Part shown: piece after piece, positions 17,620-29,242 of the stretch | Position numbering within the stretch: position 1 is the first letter of the stretch | Layout: the number at the start of each line of letters is the position of its first letter | Assembly (NCBI RefSeq): GCF_016102005.1 | Contig: NZ_JACFPL010000001.1 | Location: 682,001 to 746,000, forward strand | From: Bifidobacterium choladohabitans | GTDB lineage: Bacteria; Actinomycetota; Actinomycetes; Actinomycetales; Bifidobacteriaceae | Length of the DNA stretch: 64,000 bases | Direction of reading: 5' to 3' | The notes under the pieces: model-generated | The model's database searches: none | What the model was told of the DNA's origin: nothing | Seen by the model: the letters and a program-made list of their open reading frames with translations, nothing else | Made by a program: the position numbers and the translations under genes

Positions 17620-19041
17620 TCAGACCCCTCCCTGCTGGTAGTCCTGGGGCATGTCCTTGAACTTGGACTTCTCGCCCAGGAAGGCCAGCTTGAAGGTGTC
17701 GGTGGGGCCGTTGCGGTGCTTGGCCAGAATGATGTCGGCCTCGCCCGGGCGGTCCTCCTTGTCGTAGAAGTCCGGTCGGTGGACCAGGAAGACCACGTCG
17801 GCGTCCTGCTCGATGGATCCCGACTCGCGCAGGTCGGAGAGCATGGGCTTTTTGTCATTGCGCATCTCGGGACCGCGGTTGAGCTGGCTCAGCGCCACCA
17901 CCGGAACCTCCAGCTCCTTGGCCAGCAGCTTCAGGGCGCGCGAGAAGTCGGAGACCTCCTGCTGGCGGGATTCGACCCGCTTGCCCGAGGTCATCAGCTG
18001 CAGGTAGTCGATGACCACCAGTTTCAGGTCGTTGGTCTGCTTGAGCCGACGGCACTTGGCCCGGATCTCCATCAGACTCATGTTGGGCGAATCGTCCAGG
18101 AAGAGCGGGGCATCCTGGAGTCTGCTCCAGAAGGTGTTCAGGGTGTTCCAACGTTCGGGGGTGATGTCGTCCGCCCGGCGCAGGGCCACCAAGGGGATGT
18201 CGGTCTCGGCCGAGATGATGCGCTGGGCCAGCTCGGTCTTGCTCATCTCCAGGGAGAAGACCACCGTGGTCATGTTGTTATGGAGGGCCGCGGCGCGGGC
18301 GAAGTCGATGCCCAGGGTGGACTTACCCATGGCAGGGCGGCCGGCCACCACGATCATCTGCCCGGGCTGCAGGCCCTGGGTCACGTCGTCGATGCTCTTG
18401 AAGCCGGTGGGCACGCCCCGCTCCATGTCGCCGTTCTGCAGCTTGTCCAGCTGGTCCAGGGTGTCATGGACGACCGGCCCGATGGCCTCGTAATCCTGGC
18501 GGACCCTGCCCACGCTCATCTCGTAGACCTCGGCCTGGGCCAGGTTGACGATGTCCTCGGCCTGGGAGCCCTCGGCCGAGTAGCCCAGCTGGGCGATCTT
18601 GGTGCCGGCCGCGATCACATTGCGCAGGATGGCCCGCTGGTGGACGATTTCCGCATAGTAGGTGGCGTTGGCGGCTGTTGGGACCGAGGCCACCAGGGAG
18701 TGCAGATAGTCGGTGCCCCCTACCTTCTCCAGGTCGCCGGACTTGAGCAGCTCGTTGGCCACCAGGACCGCATCCACCGGCTGGGAGGCCGAGAAGAGGG
18801 TGACGATGGCCTCGTAGATGGTCTGGTGCTTGGGCTGGTAGAAGTCGGATATTTCAATCATCTGGCTGACTTCGCCGATGGCATCCTTGCTCATGAGCAT
18901 GCCGCCCAGCACGGCCATCTCCGCATCGTCGTCATGCGGGGGCACCCGGTCGAAGAGCATGTCACGGCCGGTCTGGGCACGATCGGTGGGACGCTGTTCG
19001 GGATGGGTGTAGTCGGTGTAGTCATCGGAAGCCATAGCCAC
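17620..19041 (-). CDS. dnaB: Replicative DNA helicase DnaB
   Basis: The hexameric 5'-3' helicase of the replication fork, 473 residues. The N-terminal domain (PPHDDDAEMAVLGGMLMSKDAI) is followed by a RecA-like C-terminal domain with Walker A AGRPAMGKST, the H2 segment VFSLEMSKTELAQR, Walker B LVVIDYLQLM, then LSQLNRGPE and the ESGSIEQDADVV motif ending in AKHRNGPTDTFKLAF. No intein is present. The start is the GTG at 19041 or the ATG at 19035; neither has a strong ribosome binding site. murT and gatD follow in the same direction. Confidence 0.96.
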   Translation of the reverse strand: MAMASDDYTDYTHPEQRPTDRAQTGRDMLFDRVPPHDDDAEMAVLGGMLMSKDAIGEVSQMIEISDFYQPKHQTIYEAIVTLFSASQPVDAVLVANELLKSGDLEKVGGTDYLHSLVASVPTAANATYYAEIVHQRAILRNVIAAGTKIAQLGYSAEGSQAEDIVNLAQAEVYEMSVGRVRQDYEAIGPVVHDTLDQLDKLQNGDMERGVPTGFKSIDDVTQGLQPGQMIVVAGRPAMGKSTLGIDFARAAALHNNMTTVVFSLEMSKTELAQRIISAETDIPLVALRRADDITPERWNTLNTFWSRLQDAPLFLDDSPNMSLMEIRAKCRRLKQTNDLKLVVIDYLQLMTSGKRVESRQQEVSDFSRALKLLAKELEVPVVALSQLNRGPEMRNDKKPMLSDLRESGSIEQDADVVFLVHRPDFYDKEDRPGEADIILAKHRNGPTDTFKLAFLGEKSKFKDMPQDYQQGGV

Positions 19042-19367
19042 GATTCTACGAAGAGGACCGTCCCTGACAGCCCTAAGATGAGGATTTCACCCAAGGCATT
19101 CACCAGGGCGCGCCGATGGAACTGGATGGGCACGGGGCCGGTCCTGCATGTGTACAGAAAAATAAGTTATCCACATTCAAGGCGTGTCCTAGAGGACATG
19201 TGTGCAACTTATCCACCTCATGGGTACAACTCTGTGCAAAACTTGGGGACAGTCTTCCACATCACCAATCCAGCTTGCGCTCAGGGCTGTTTGGTGATAC
19301 TGCACCTACCGGCAGGGCGTCCACGGACTGGCTTTCAGGGGTTGTGTCTTCAGCCCAGAGCATTAGC
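19042..19367. other. Divergent control region between dnaB and the MATE gene
   Basis: About 325 bases with no gene. It carries one perfect DnaA box and further box-like 9-mers, and must contain the promoters of two divergent genes. The open frame of the MATE gene runs back through it but the translation there is not protein-like. Confidence 0.5.
19167..19217 (+). promoter_or_regulatory. DnaA-box pair upstream of dnaB
   Basis: A perfect TTATCCACA at 19167-19175 and a one-mismatch TTATCCACC at 19209-19217, same orientation, 42 bases apart (four helical turns). Related TCTTCCACA occurs near 19253. DnaA may regulate the dnaB promoter. Confidence 0.45.
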
Positions 19368-20768
19368 ATGGCGTCCATGCGCAGCCACAGGGACATCCCC
19401 GAAACCAAGACCGGATCAATCACGCCGGAAGAGCGGCGGGCGACCTACCGGACCATTGCTGGACTGGCCATACCCACCTTCGGCCAGCTGATCGCCTCCC
19501 CACTCTTCGTCATGATCGACACCGCCATCGTGGGCCACATCAGCGACTCGGCCCTGGCCGGGCTCTCCATCGGATCCACTGTGGTGCTGACCACCGTGGG
19601 CCTGTGCATCTTTCTGGCCTACGGGACCACCTCCCAGGTGGCCCGGCTCATGGGTGCCGGCCGCCGCCGGGAGGGCATGCAAGCCGGCGTGGACGGCATG
19701 TGGCTGGCCTTCGTCATCGGCCTGGTCGTCTGCGCTGTTCTCCTGGCTCTGAGCCGGCCCATCTGCAGCCTGATGGGAGCTCGGGGGCCGGTCCTGCAGG
19801 CGGCACGGACCTATCTGGATGCCTTGGTCTTCGGCCTTCCGGCCATGCTTATGGTCTACGCGGCCAACGGCATCTTCCGCGGACTGCAGAAGGTAAAGAT
19901 CACCCTGGTGGCCGCCGTGTCGGGCGCCATCCTCAACACCGCCCTGGAGGTCCTTCTGGTCTTCGGCCTGCACATGGACATTCTGGGCTCGGGCCTGGCC
20001 ACCCTGATTGCCGAGTGGGCCATGGGGCTCTTCCTGACCATCCCCGCCCTGGTATGGGCCCGTCGGGAAGGCGCCCAGCTGCGGCCCCGGCTCTCAGGCA
20101 TGGCGGCCAGCATGGGCGACGGTTTCCCGCTCTTCCTACGGACACTGGCCCTGCGGGTCTGCCTCTTTATGACCGTGGTGGCTGCGGCCCATCTGGGCGA
20201 GCAGGTGCTTGCAGCCTACCAAGGAGTCAACTCGGCCTGGAACTTCGGACTGAACATGCTGGATGCCGTGGGCATCGCCGGCCAGTCACTGGTAGCCACC
20301 GAGCTGGGCGCCGGACGGCGGTCACGGGCACGGGTCATGACCGACCTGTCAGCCAAGGCCGGCATGGCCATGGGAGTGCTGGTCGGACTGGTCATGATCG
20401 CCTTGGGCCTCTTCGCCGCTCCCCTGTTCAGCCCCACGCCGGCCATCAGATCGCTGATCACCGTGGGCATGATCGTCCAGGGAGTCTTCATGCCCGTCGC
20501 CGGATGGATGTGGGCCCTGGACGGGATCCTGATCGGGGCCGGGGACTATCGCTACCTGGCGGCCACCTGCTCCCTCACGGCTGTGATCTACCTGATCGGC
20601 CTGCTGGGTATGACGGCTCTGGCCATGAACTGGACGCCCACCTGGCGGATAGCCATGCTCTGGGCCGTACTCAATGTCCTCTTCATCGGCGTCAGAGCCA
20701 TATGCAATGGCTTGAGAACGCGCACCGATGTCTGGATGGGGACGATAAGCCAAGCCAAGGAAGCCTGA
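19368..20768 (+). CDS. MATE-family (DinF-type) multidrug/sodium antiporter
   Basis: A 466-residue inner-membrane exporter of the MATE family, with about twelve hydrophobic segments in two six-helix halves. Characteristic pieces are GLAIPTFGQLIASPLFVMIDTAIVG at the first helix, YGTTSQVARLMGAGRR after the third, and AAYQGVNSAWNFGLNMLDAVGIAGQSLVATELGAG in the second half. The family expels cationic drugs or metabolites in exchange for H+ or Na+. Start: ATG at 19368 (or 19377); the upstream in-frame extension to 19116 covers the DnaA-box region and is rejected. It is followed by a bidirectional terminator. Confidence 0.92.
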   Translation: MASMRSHRDIPETKTGSITPEERRATYRTIAGLAIPTFGQLIASPLFVMIDTAIVGHISDSALAGLSIGSTVVLTTVGLCIFLAYGTTSQVARLMGAGRRREGMQAGVDGMWLAFVIGLVVCAVLLALSRPICSLMGARGPVLQAARTYLDALVFGLPAMLMVYAANGIFRGLQKVKITLVAAVSGAILNTALEVLLVFGLHMDILGSGLATLIAEWAMGLFLTIPALVWARREGAQLRPRLSGMAASMGDGFPLFLRTLALRVCLFMTVVAAAHLGEQVLAAYQGVNSAWNFGLNMLDAVGIAGQSLVATELGAGRRSRARVMTDLSAKAGMAMGVLVGLVMIALGLFAAPLFSPTPAIRSLITVGMIVQGVFMPVAGWMWALDGILIGAGDYRYLAATCSLTAVIYLIGLLGMTALAMNWTPTWRIAMLWAVLNVLFIGVRAICNGLRTRTDVWMGTISQAKEA

Positions 20769-20783
20769 AAAGACATAGAAAAA

Positions 20784-20835
20784 GCAGGACCCCGACCGCT
20801 AGACCATGAAATCGGCCACAGCGGCGGGATCCTGC
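20784..20835. terminator. Bidirectional terminator between the MATE gene and the PII gene
   Basis: Long imperfect inverted repeat, GCAGGACCCCGACCGCT (20784-20800) against AGCGGCGGGATCCTGC (20820-20835), lying between two convergent genes. A-rich sequence on the left would give a U-rich tail to transcripts from the minus strand. Confidence 0.7.
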
Positions 20836-20860
20836 CGAAACTGGTCAGCAGGCGGCTGCC

Positions 20861-22482
<1,622 letters not shown>

Positions 22483-22596
22483 GCCTACACCTCTCTTTTC
22501 CCCATCCGGGCGGGCAGTCCCCAATAAAGAGGACTTTCCTCCGGACAGCCTACGTCAGATTCTCTTCCACTTCCCGATTCATCAAACAGGAAGAGG

Positions 22597-22656
22597 ATGA
22601 CGGTCAGGTCACCGCCGCATTACCTCCGGGTGACTATTGGATGACCACCTTATGAC
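22597..22656 (-). promoter_or_regulatory. GlnR/PhoP-type operator: six pentamers at 11-bp spacing
   Basis: On the plus strand RTNAC pentamers start at 22597 (ATGAC), 22608 (GTCAC), 22619 (ATTAC), 22630 (GTGAC), 22641 (ATGAC) and 22652 (ATGAC): six in a row, each exactly 11 bases after the last. In the amtB direction they read GTCAT, GTCAT, GTCAC, GTAAT, GTGAC, GTCAT. OmpR-family regulators such as actinobacterial GlnR (GTnAC-n6 boxes) and PhoP bind direct repeats of this period. The array lies 115-175 bases upstream of amtB, so GlnR-like nitrogen control is the natural reading. Confidence 0.75.
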
Positions 22657-22671
22657 CAACCACCGGCAGGA

Positions 22672-23976
22672 CTACTCGTCTCCCAGGATGCCGTCGACAA
22701 AGGACTCCGGATCGAAAACGGCCAGATCGTCGGGCCCCTCGCCCAGTCCGACCAGCTTGACGGGCACGCCCAGCTCCCGCTGAACAGATATGACAATGCC
22801 GCCCTTGGCCGAGCCGTCCAGCTTGGTCAGGACGATGCCCGTGACCCCGATGGCCTGGGCGAAGACCTGGGCCTGGATCATCCCGTTCTGCCCGGTGGTG
22901 GCATCCAGGACCAGCAGAACCTCGTCCACGGGCAGGTTCTTCTCGATCACCCGCCGGATCTTGCCCAGCTGATCCATGAGGTTGGCCTTGTTCTGGAGGC
23001 GCCCGGCGGTGTCCACAATGAGGACATCTGACTGATCGTTTTTGGCCCGTTCCGCGGCTTCGAAGGCCACCGAGGCCGGATCGGCACCGTCGCGGTCGCT
23101 GCGGACCACGGGCACGCCCACCTTGCCACCCCAGGTCTCCAGCTGGTCAGCGGCGGCGGCACGGAAGGTGTCGGCGGCCCCCATGACCACCGACTTGCCA
23201 TCGGCCACGAAGAGCCTGGCCAGCTTGCCCGCCGTGGTGGTCTTGCCTGTGCCGTTGACGCCCACCATGATGATGACCGACGGCCTGTTGGCCTGAGGTC
23301 GGGCAGCCACCAGAGTCCGGTCCATATCGGGGTCGACCAGATCGATCAGGCGCTGACGAAGGCCACGACGCACTGCTGCTGGGTCCTTCTGCCCGGTAAT
23401 CCGGGCATCGTCACGCAACTGTTTCACCAGCTGTTCGCTGGCCTCAGCGCCCACATCCGCCATGAGCAGGGTGTCTTCCACATCCTCCCAGTCGGACTCG
23501 CTCAGATGGTCCTTGGTCAGAATGGCAAAGAGGGCCTTGCCGAAGGGGTTGGGGCTCTTGGCCAGCCTGGCCTTGAGCCTGGTCATACGGGATGCAGAGG
23601 TCTCCGGATGAGCTAGCTCCTCCTGCGCCGACGATGCCACTTGCTCGGCCGAGGACGACTGGGCGGACGCCGCTGAACCCGTAGAAGCGTCCGGATTGGG
23701 GGATGCGCCCGATGCAGGAGAGGCAGATTGGACACTTTGGTCAGCCGATGAAGCTGCTGGGGAGGCACCAGGTTGGCCTTCAGCTCGACCCTTTGCTGCG
23801 GCCGCCGCCGACTCCGGGGACAGAGAAGAGCGGCCATCATCAGACTCTTGCACCCTGCCTGGGCGCGTGGAATCCCCCTGGGACCGGCGCTTACGGACCG
23901 TCACCAGAATACCGACCACCGCCAGCACCAGGACGATCAGCGCCGCGATAAAAATAAGGAGCTGCTGTGTTGTCAT
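22672..23976 (-). CDS. ftsY: Signal recognition particle receptor FtsY
   Basis: SRP receptor GTPase that docks ribosome-SRP complexes to the Sec translocon. The 434-residue protein starts with a membrane-spanning segment ([21 protein letters not shown]), unlike the amphipathic A-domain of E. coli but common in actinobacteria. A low-complexity Ser/Ala linker to about residue 120 follows, then the N domain and the G domain with [45 protein letters not shown] and the [14 protein letters not shown] end. The ATG at 23976 directly precedes the membrane segment; the open frame extends to 24006. Confidence 0.95.
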   Translation of the reverse strand: MTTQQLLIFIAALIVLVLAVVGILVTVRKRRSQGDSTRPGRVQESDDGRSSLSPESAAAAAKGRAEGQPGASPAASSADQSVQSASPASGASPNPDASTGSAASAQSSSAEQVASSAQEELAHPETSASRMTRLKARLAKSPNPFGKALFAILTKDHLSESDWEDVEDTLLMADVGAEASEQLVKQLRDDARITGQKDPAAVRRGLRQRLIDLVDPDMDRTLVAARPQANRPSVIIMVGVNGTGKTTTAGKLARLFVADGKSVVMGAADTFRAAAADQLETWGGKVGVPVVRSDRDGADPASVAFEAAERAKNDQSDVLIVDTAGRLQNKANLMDQLGKIRRVIEKNLPVDEVLLVLDATTGQNGMIQAQVFAQAIGVTGIVLTKLDGSAKGGIVISVQRELGVPVKLVGLGEGPDDLAVFDPESFVDGILGDE

Positions 23977-24025
23977 AGGTACCAGCCTAAAGGCGAAAAG
24001 GGACACGGATGGTCATCATGAGCGG

Positions 24026-24598
24026 TCACTTTCCGCTCGGGTGACCCTTGTCCGTCTGCGAACCGCTCTTGACCGAAGGCATGACGTCGGAGGTGATGGG
24101 TTGAGGCTCCCGCCGCTGCGGATGCGAGTGCTCAGGGCTGGATGATCGCAAGGTGACGTTTCTGGGGGCTGGAGGCCCAGAGGCCGCAGAAACCGATGGC
24201 ACGGCATTCCTCCGTTGCCTCGGGCTAGCCGACGATGCAGAATCAGTGCTGGGCGGCCTGGGCAGATTTATCTCGTCCTTGGAATCGGAGGCGAGCATGC
24301 CTCGAACCTCCACCACGGAGGAGGAGTTGACATAAACCGGATAGGGATGTGCAAGGTCTTCAGCGGTTGGTGCATCCTCGCCCGAGCCAGGGGCAAAAGA
24401 CAGATGCCCTCCTGCAATCCGCGGCAGCTTATTCTCTCGCTCCTGCTGACGGCGGGCGGCCCGGCGTACACGCTCATCCAGAGACTGGGAAAAAGCACGG
24501 TCCTGGGACTCGCCAAGCGCCAAGCGCATGACAAATACGATGAATGCCACCACCACCAGCACCCATACCAGGACAATCATCCAGACCATACCTGCCAT
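24026..24598 (-). CDS. Small single-pass membrane protein, unknown function
   Basis: A 190-residue protein with one strong N-terminal membrane helix (VWMIVLVWVLVVVAFIVFVM), then a charged segment (SLDERVRRAARRQQERENK) and a long Pro/Ser/Arg-rich, apparently disordered tail. No domain is recognised. It lies upstream of ftsY on the same strand with a short gap, so co-transcription is possible. The start at 24598 or 24589 cannot be settled; the ribosome binding site is weak. Similar 'membrane anchor plus disordered tail' proteins are common beside cell-envelope genes in actinobacteria. Confidence 0.65.
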   Translation of the reverse strand: MAGMVWMIVLVWVLVVVAFIVFVMRLALGESQDRAFSQSLDERVRRAARRQQERENKLPRIAGGHLSFAPGSGEDAPTAEDLAHPYPVYVNSSSVVEVRGMLASDSKDEINLPRPPSTDSASSASPRQRRNAVPSVSAASGPPAPRNVTLRSSSPEHSHPQRREPQPITSDVMPSVKSGSQTDKGHPSGK

Positions 24599-24689
24599 TC
24601 TCTCAGAAGAACCCCATAGACGCGCTAAGACACGAGGAATCTATCGGTCTCTTTCACACTGGTTCATGCTGACGCGTTCTTTGGCCTTT

Positions 24690-25241
24690 TTACTCGGTAG
24701 ACAAATCAACCCAATATCGTTCTACTGGCTGACCAGATCTGCTGGGGAGCACATTCTCCAGTTGCCCGCCACGCGAAAGGATGGTCCGGCGGCTGGCCAG
24801 ATTAGACGGGGAACAAGTAATCAGGACCCTACTCATGCCCAGAGTGGCAGCTTGTCGAAGACATTCATCCAGCATCAGCCCGGCATAGCCCAGCCGGCGA
24901 CAATCCGGACGAACTGAATAGCCGATGTTGCCGCCCACTCGCAGAAGCGCCTGCGTAAGCTGCAACCTCAGCTGAATCATCCCCACCAGTTTGCCGCTGG
25001 GGTCCATGGCGGCGAACTGCAGAGCTGGCACAAACCCCGGCGGCAGATCATCACCACGCGCCTGACCAGCCACCTCCGGCAGACCAAACCGACGAACCTC
25101 ATCCAGGCTGTGGCAGCCCTCCAAGGGGCCGAGACCAGCCGCTTCATCCTGAGGCTGAGAACGGCAGGCCTGCAGATATTCCCAAATCGCTTTGGCATCC
25201 ACCGCACCCGGCTGATCCACCCTCACCAGACGGATTCCCAT
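24690..25241 (-). CDS. GNAT-family N-acetyltransferase
   Basis: A 183-residue acetyltransferase of the GNAT fold. The core reads LVGMIQLRLQLTQALLRVGGNIGYSVRPDCRRLGYAGLMLDECLRQAATLGMSRVLITC, with the acetyl-CoA-binding motif V-R-P-x2-R-R-x-G-Y-A near residues 111-121 and the NLASRRTILSRGG segment after it. It resembles the YedL/'predicted acetyltransferase' group whose substrates are unknown. AGGAGGTGGACC before the ATG is a near-perfect ribosome binding site. It has no obvious link to its neighbours. Confidence 0.88.
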   Translation of the reverse strand: MGIRLVRVDQPGAVDAKAIWEYLQACRSQPQDEAAGLGPLEGCHSLDEVRRFGLPEVAGQARGDDLPPGFVPALQFAAMDPSGKLVGMIQLRLQLTQALLRVGGNIGYSVRPDCRRLGYAGLMLDECLRQAATLGMSRVLITCSPSNLASRRTILSRGGQLENVLPSRSGQPVERYWVDLSTE

Positions 25242-25445
25242 GGTCCACCTCCTCTGCCCAGTCCAAGGCCTGTCCCTTTATCTGCTGCGACCTTACTGTT
25301 CCCCCGAATAGCCTCCAAGACCCCCGTCTGGGCGATCCTGCGGCTGCCCTCATTGGTGGAGGAACAGGGAATTAATACACAGTCCAGGCCATACCCGTGG
25401 GCCTATCTGAGACAGTCGGCGATCCAGAAACCAACGCCGGCCAGC

Positions 25446-26873
25446 TCATCGCCCGCATCCCTCGCGAATCAGGCAGGTGTCCAAGGCCACGGGGCCACGC
25501 GACCTGGTCACGCTGACCTCCAGGTGGCTGGTGGTCAGTGGACCGACCTGTGCAAAGTGCTGATACCCAATGGCCCCCACTTCTGCCACTTGGCGGAGTT
25601 CACCGTCAAGTTCGGCACTGATGACGACCTGCTCCACCCGCTGGCCGACCTCGATGTGCTCACGAAGGATGAGCCCATCCACCTGTCGGGGACGGTCGAA
25701 ATCAATGGTAACAGTGGGATGCTCATCATCCGCAGCGGCCAGCCACCAGCCGGAGTCCACACCAGTGGACAGGAGGGCCTGTGGGTCACTCCCGCAGGCG
25801 TTGGAGGAGACGGACACCTTGGCACCCTCGGTGACGGCCCCCTGCCAGAATTCACGGATCCTGCGACCCAGACCGGTCAGGGAATCCACATCGGGCTGGC
25901 TGATCTTCCCCTGGGCGTTCGACGGCACATTGAGCACAAGATTGGCGTTCCCGCCGACAGTGGTGGACCAGATGTCGAAAAGTTCGTCAGCCGTGCGCAC
26001 CTTGTCGTCCTCGCTGGCATGGTGGAACCAACCGGGCCGGATGGAGGTGTCGACCTCGGCCGGGTACCAGACCAGGGGGCCGCCGTACTGTTCAAGAACC
26101 TTGCGACTGCCCAGGTCCTCATCTTCAGAACGCACAGCCCAATCGGGGTTGGCGGGGTGGTCCAGTTCTCCCTTGCCCATCTTCCACTCTGCATGGCTGA
26201 GGGATGCTGGAACCACGCTCCACTCGTTTTCGCGTGCCTTGCCGGCCTCGTTGCCGCACCAACGGACATCAGGTCCGCATATGCTGATGACCGCTTCCGG
26301 CTGAAGGGCCCTGATCACGTTGAAATAGCGTTGCCAGTCATAGGCCTGGGTCTTGCCGTTGGGTCCCTCGCCATTGGCCCCGTCCATCCAAACACTGAAG
26401 ATAGGTCCGTAGTGGGTAAGAAGCTCTATCAGCTGGTTGACATAGTAGTCGTCATAGGCCTTGCCCTGCCCGTAAGTGGCCTCGGTCCTGTCCCAGGGGG
26501 ACAGGTAGACACCGAACTTGAGGCCGTGACGGTGGGCGGCCTGGGAGACCTCGCGGACCACATCGCCCTTTCCTCCCCTCCAGGGAGAGCTGGCCACGCT
26601 GTGCTCGGTGTAGGCACTGGGCCAGAGGCAGAAGCCGTCGTGGTGCTTGCAGGTGAGGATCACCCCCGTCATGCCAGCGGCTTTAAAGGTCTCCATCCAC
26701 TGGTCGCAGTCCAGGTCCGCCGGATTGAAGAGGGCGGGATCTTCGTGGCCCAGGCCCCATTCGCGGCCGGTCATCGTGTTCATGCCAAAGTGCATGAAGG
26801 CATACATCTCCATGCGCTGCCAATCGAGTTGACGGCGGGACGGCTTGATATTGGCGAGATAATCCAGATTCAT
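25446..26873 (-). CDS. Alpha-L-fucosidase, GH29 (1,3/1,4-type)
   Basis: Retaining fucosidase of 475 residues without a signal peptide, so it acts on imported fuco-oligosaccharides. GH29 hallmarks are FMHFGMNTMTGREWG near the N-terminus, ILTCKHHDGFCLWPS with the paired His, GVYLSPWDR, and the nucleophile Asp in FSVWMDGANGEG. The C-terminal part after about residue 340 is a beta-rich domain (WWLAAADDEHPTVTIDFDRPRQVDG) seen in the subfamily that cleaves alpha-1,3/1,4 fucose. The ATG at 26873 follows GGAAGGA; the frame start at 26945 has no such site. It lies next to the remains of a beta-mannosidase, suggesting a former glycan-degradation cluster. Confidence 0.92.
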   Translation of the reverse strand: MNLDYLANIKPSRRQLDWQRMEMYAFMHFGMNTMTGREWGLGHEDPALFNPADLDCDQWMETFKAAGMTGVILTCKHHDGFCLWPSAYTEHSVASSPWRGGKGDVVREVSQAAHRHGLKFGVYLSPWDRTEATYGQGKAYDDYYVNQLIELLTHYGPIFSVWMDGANGEGPNGKTQAYDWQRYFNVIRALQPEAVISICGPDVRWCGNEAGKARENEWSVVPASLSHAEWKMGKGELDHPANPDWAVRSEDEDLGSRKVLEQYGGPLVWYPAEVDTSIRPGWFHHASEDDKVRTADELFDIWSTTVGGNANLVLNVPSNAQGKISQPDVDSLTGLGRRIREFWQGAVTEGAKVSVSSNACGSDPQALLSTGVDSGWWLAAADDEHPTVTIDFDRPRQVDGLILREHIEVGQRVEQVVISAELDGELRQVAEVGAIGYQHFAQVGPLTTSHLEVSVTRSRGPVALDTCLIREGCGR

Positions 26874-27169
26874 CGGAATCCTTCCTTGGAATTCGTCTTG
26901 TCGATGGGTTGCCTGGGTCTGCGGTCTCATGGCTGGTCTTTGCACTTCTTTGTCCGAATCTGCTCATACACCAGCGGGCAGCCGAGACCTAATTAATTAA
27001 CTTACCTCACAATTACCACGAAAGGAATTGACACGCATGAGACATGAGTGAGGACTGTCAGTTCGGCAGCCAGAGGGAAGATGGAAAGGTGCTGTTCAGA
27101 CAGACACCGACCGCTCCGGCCCAAGTAGGAACCGGAAGGGATGCCCTTTCGCCTTCCCCTCGAAAGGAT

Positions 27170-29242
27170 GCTCACAACGTCTGACACTGCAAATCGTTGG
27201 CTGTCCGCAGGACCCTGGGGGCAAAAAGGGCTCAGGAACGTCCACAGGAGCCGAGGCGATATGCCAGACGACCGACTCCCGGGCAGGAGGGTGGCCATGC
27301 CGCTGTCGATTGAGGCGGCAGGATCCACCTTGTCCGCCATGCAGAAGACGTCACGGGCATATGTCCGAGCGGTCAGGGTCCAGTCGGTAGCCGTAGTCCT
27401 CGGCCCCGATAGGGGCTTCAAGAGGGTCGGGCCGGAGGGCCTGGTCGACGACCTCAGCCGGATTGTAAATGACCCTAGCAAATCCGGACGGTCGGTACTG
27501 GCCACGAGGATCTCCTGGGCAGGGCCGCCGTAGGTAGCCACGGTGGCCTCCAAAACCCTGGGCCTGTCCCCCTGCCGGTATGGAGACCCGGGTGATTTGA
27601 TCGGCCAGGACGGTTCCATCCAGGCGGCGACGCTCCACCCGCCACTGGCCCTCCCAGGCCTGACGGGTGTCGTTGACCATGACCAGGGCTAGCTGGTCGG
27701 GGGTGACAGGCATGCCAGCCCAACTGTGCTCGGCCCGGTAGGCCTCTGAGACCTCGGGCTGAATGGAGGCTAGGCGAGGAGCGAAGACATCGCGCGAGGC
27801 GAACCAGAGGGCTTGCGATGCCCGTCATGGTCCACGCCGCCCATGAGATCACCAGCCAGTCATTGAGCTGCCAGAACAGGGTGCCGGCATTCACCGGCTC
27901 CAGGGAACGCATGTACTCCACCCCGAATCGGATGGCCTGGGCCTGCTGCAGCTGACAGGCCCAGTGCCAGTCCTCAATGTCTTCCCAGCGGTCACTGGGA
28001 ATCAACCAGGAGTGTGGCCCATCCGAACGATGGCCGTTGACCACACCGCCGTAACTGATGTCATAGAAGTCACCCGGAGTCAGGTGGAAACGCATGCCCC
28101 GGGAGAGCTTGATGGTGCCATCGACAGCCTTCTGATGGACCAACATCTGGGTGTCGAGAAGGGGTCCAAGGGACTGTCATGCACCACGCGAGTCAGGGTG
28201 CCCCAGGCAAGAGGCGCCTGGTATCCGAACTCGTCGGCGAAGCGGGGTTTGTAATCCCTGTAGGCCCTGCAGTCCTTGTTGTTCCACACATTCCAGATGT
28301 GCACTGTCCCGTCTTTGTCCTTATTGGGTGTGGTGTACTTGGTGAAACTCATCGGGGAACTCGGCAGGTAGATCCTGGTCGGATCCAGCTGTGCGAACAG
28401 ACGGGGGAAAGGATCGGAATAGTATCCATCACCCCAAGGGCGTTCCCCGTAGCCCAAGGGCCACCAGAGCCGATCCCCCTGAGGACCAGGCGGACCGTGT
28501 CCGCGCCGGCTTTGAGGCAGGAGCATGCGCCGTTGCCACCTAGATGGACCCGCACGGGTATCCCCCGGACTGGGTGCCGGGCCGGGCCGTCTCATCGATG
28601 CCGGACCCACAACAACCACCGGCGCGTTCCAAATCCACATCCACGGTGAGCAGGCCCTCACCTTGGTCGTCGACACCCACCGCGGGCGGACCCGGGAAAT
28701 TCTGACACCGGACCAGGAATCGATGCCTATGGGTTGCCGGTTCCAGCATTGGCCACGTCGATTCCCCGGTCCCCTCCGAAGGACGATGCCGCTTTCCGGA
28801 GCGGATTGAAGGGGTGGTTGTCATGAGGGTAGTAACCCAGAATTGACTGTCGCCTCTCCCCCCTCGCGGACGGGGGAGGTGGAGGAAACGACCAGCGTGC
28901 CCCCCACCCTCCCTTGAGGAGATCGCGCACCTCCCACCGGTGGGAGCGGTAGGCATTCTGGGTGCTGCCGACCGGTCAGCCGTTGAGTTCCAGTGCGGCA
29001 ACCGTGCCCAGCCCGTAGGACACCAGGTCGTGACGCTGCGACCCGTCGTCATGCCAACTGAACCACCAGTCCACATCGCCGATCCACTGCTGGGCCTGTT
29101 CGTCGTCCCCGTCATAGGGGTCACCGATAAAGCCGGCGCGAAGGAGGTCCATGGTCGCCTCCCCCGGCACTCGGGCCTCGACTCCATTGGCCACGCGATT
29201 GCGGAGATCCTCCGGCGCCTCTTGGGGGTTGAGGGCTGTCAT
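27170..29242 (-). pseudogene. Decayed GH2 beta-mannosidase
   Basis: A chain of minus-strand fragments in different frames that together follow a GH2 beta-mannosidase. The N-terminal piece (about 29242-28979) has VPGEATMDLLRAGFIGDPYDG, WIGDVDWWFSW and HDLVSYGLGTVAALELNG. Next come PHDNHPFNPLRKAASSFGGDRGIDVANAG and WWPLGYGERP, which then jumps straight to DPTRIYLPSSPMS, KPRFADEFGYQAP and TLFWQLNDW. The C-terminal piece includes YARDVFCMADKVDP. Several frameshifts are needed. The jump after WWPLGYGERP removes some 200 codons that should carry the acid/base Glu; the nucleophile region (ADEFGYQ) remains. End points are approximate. Confidence 0.85.
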
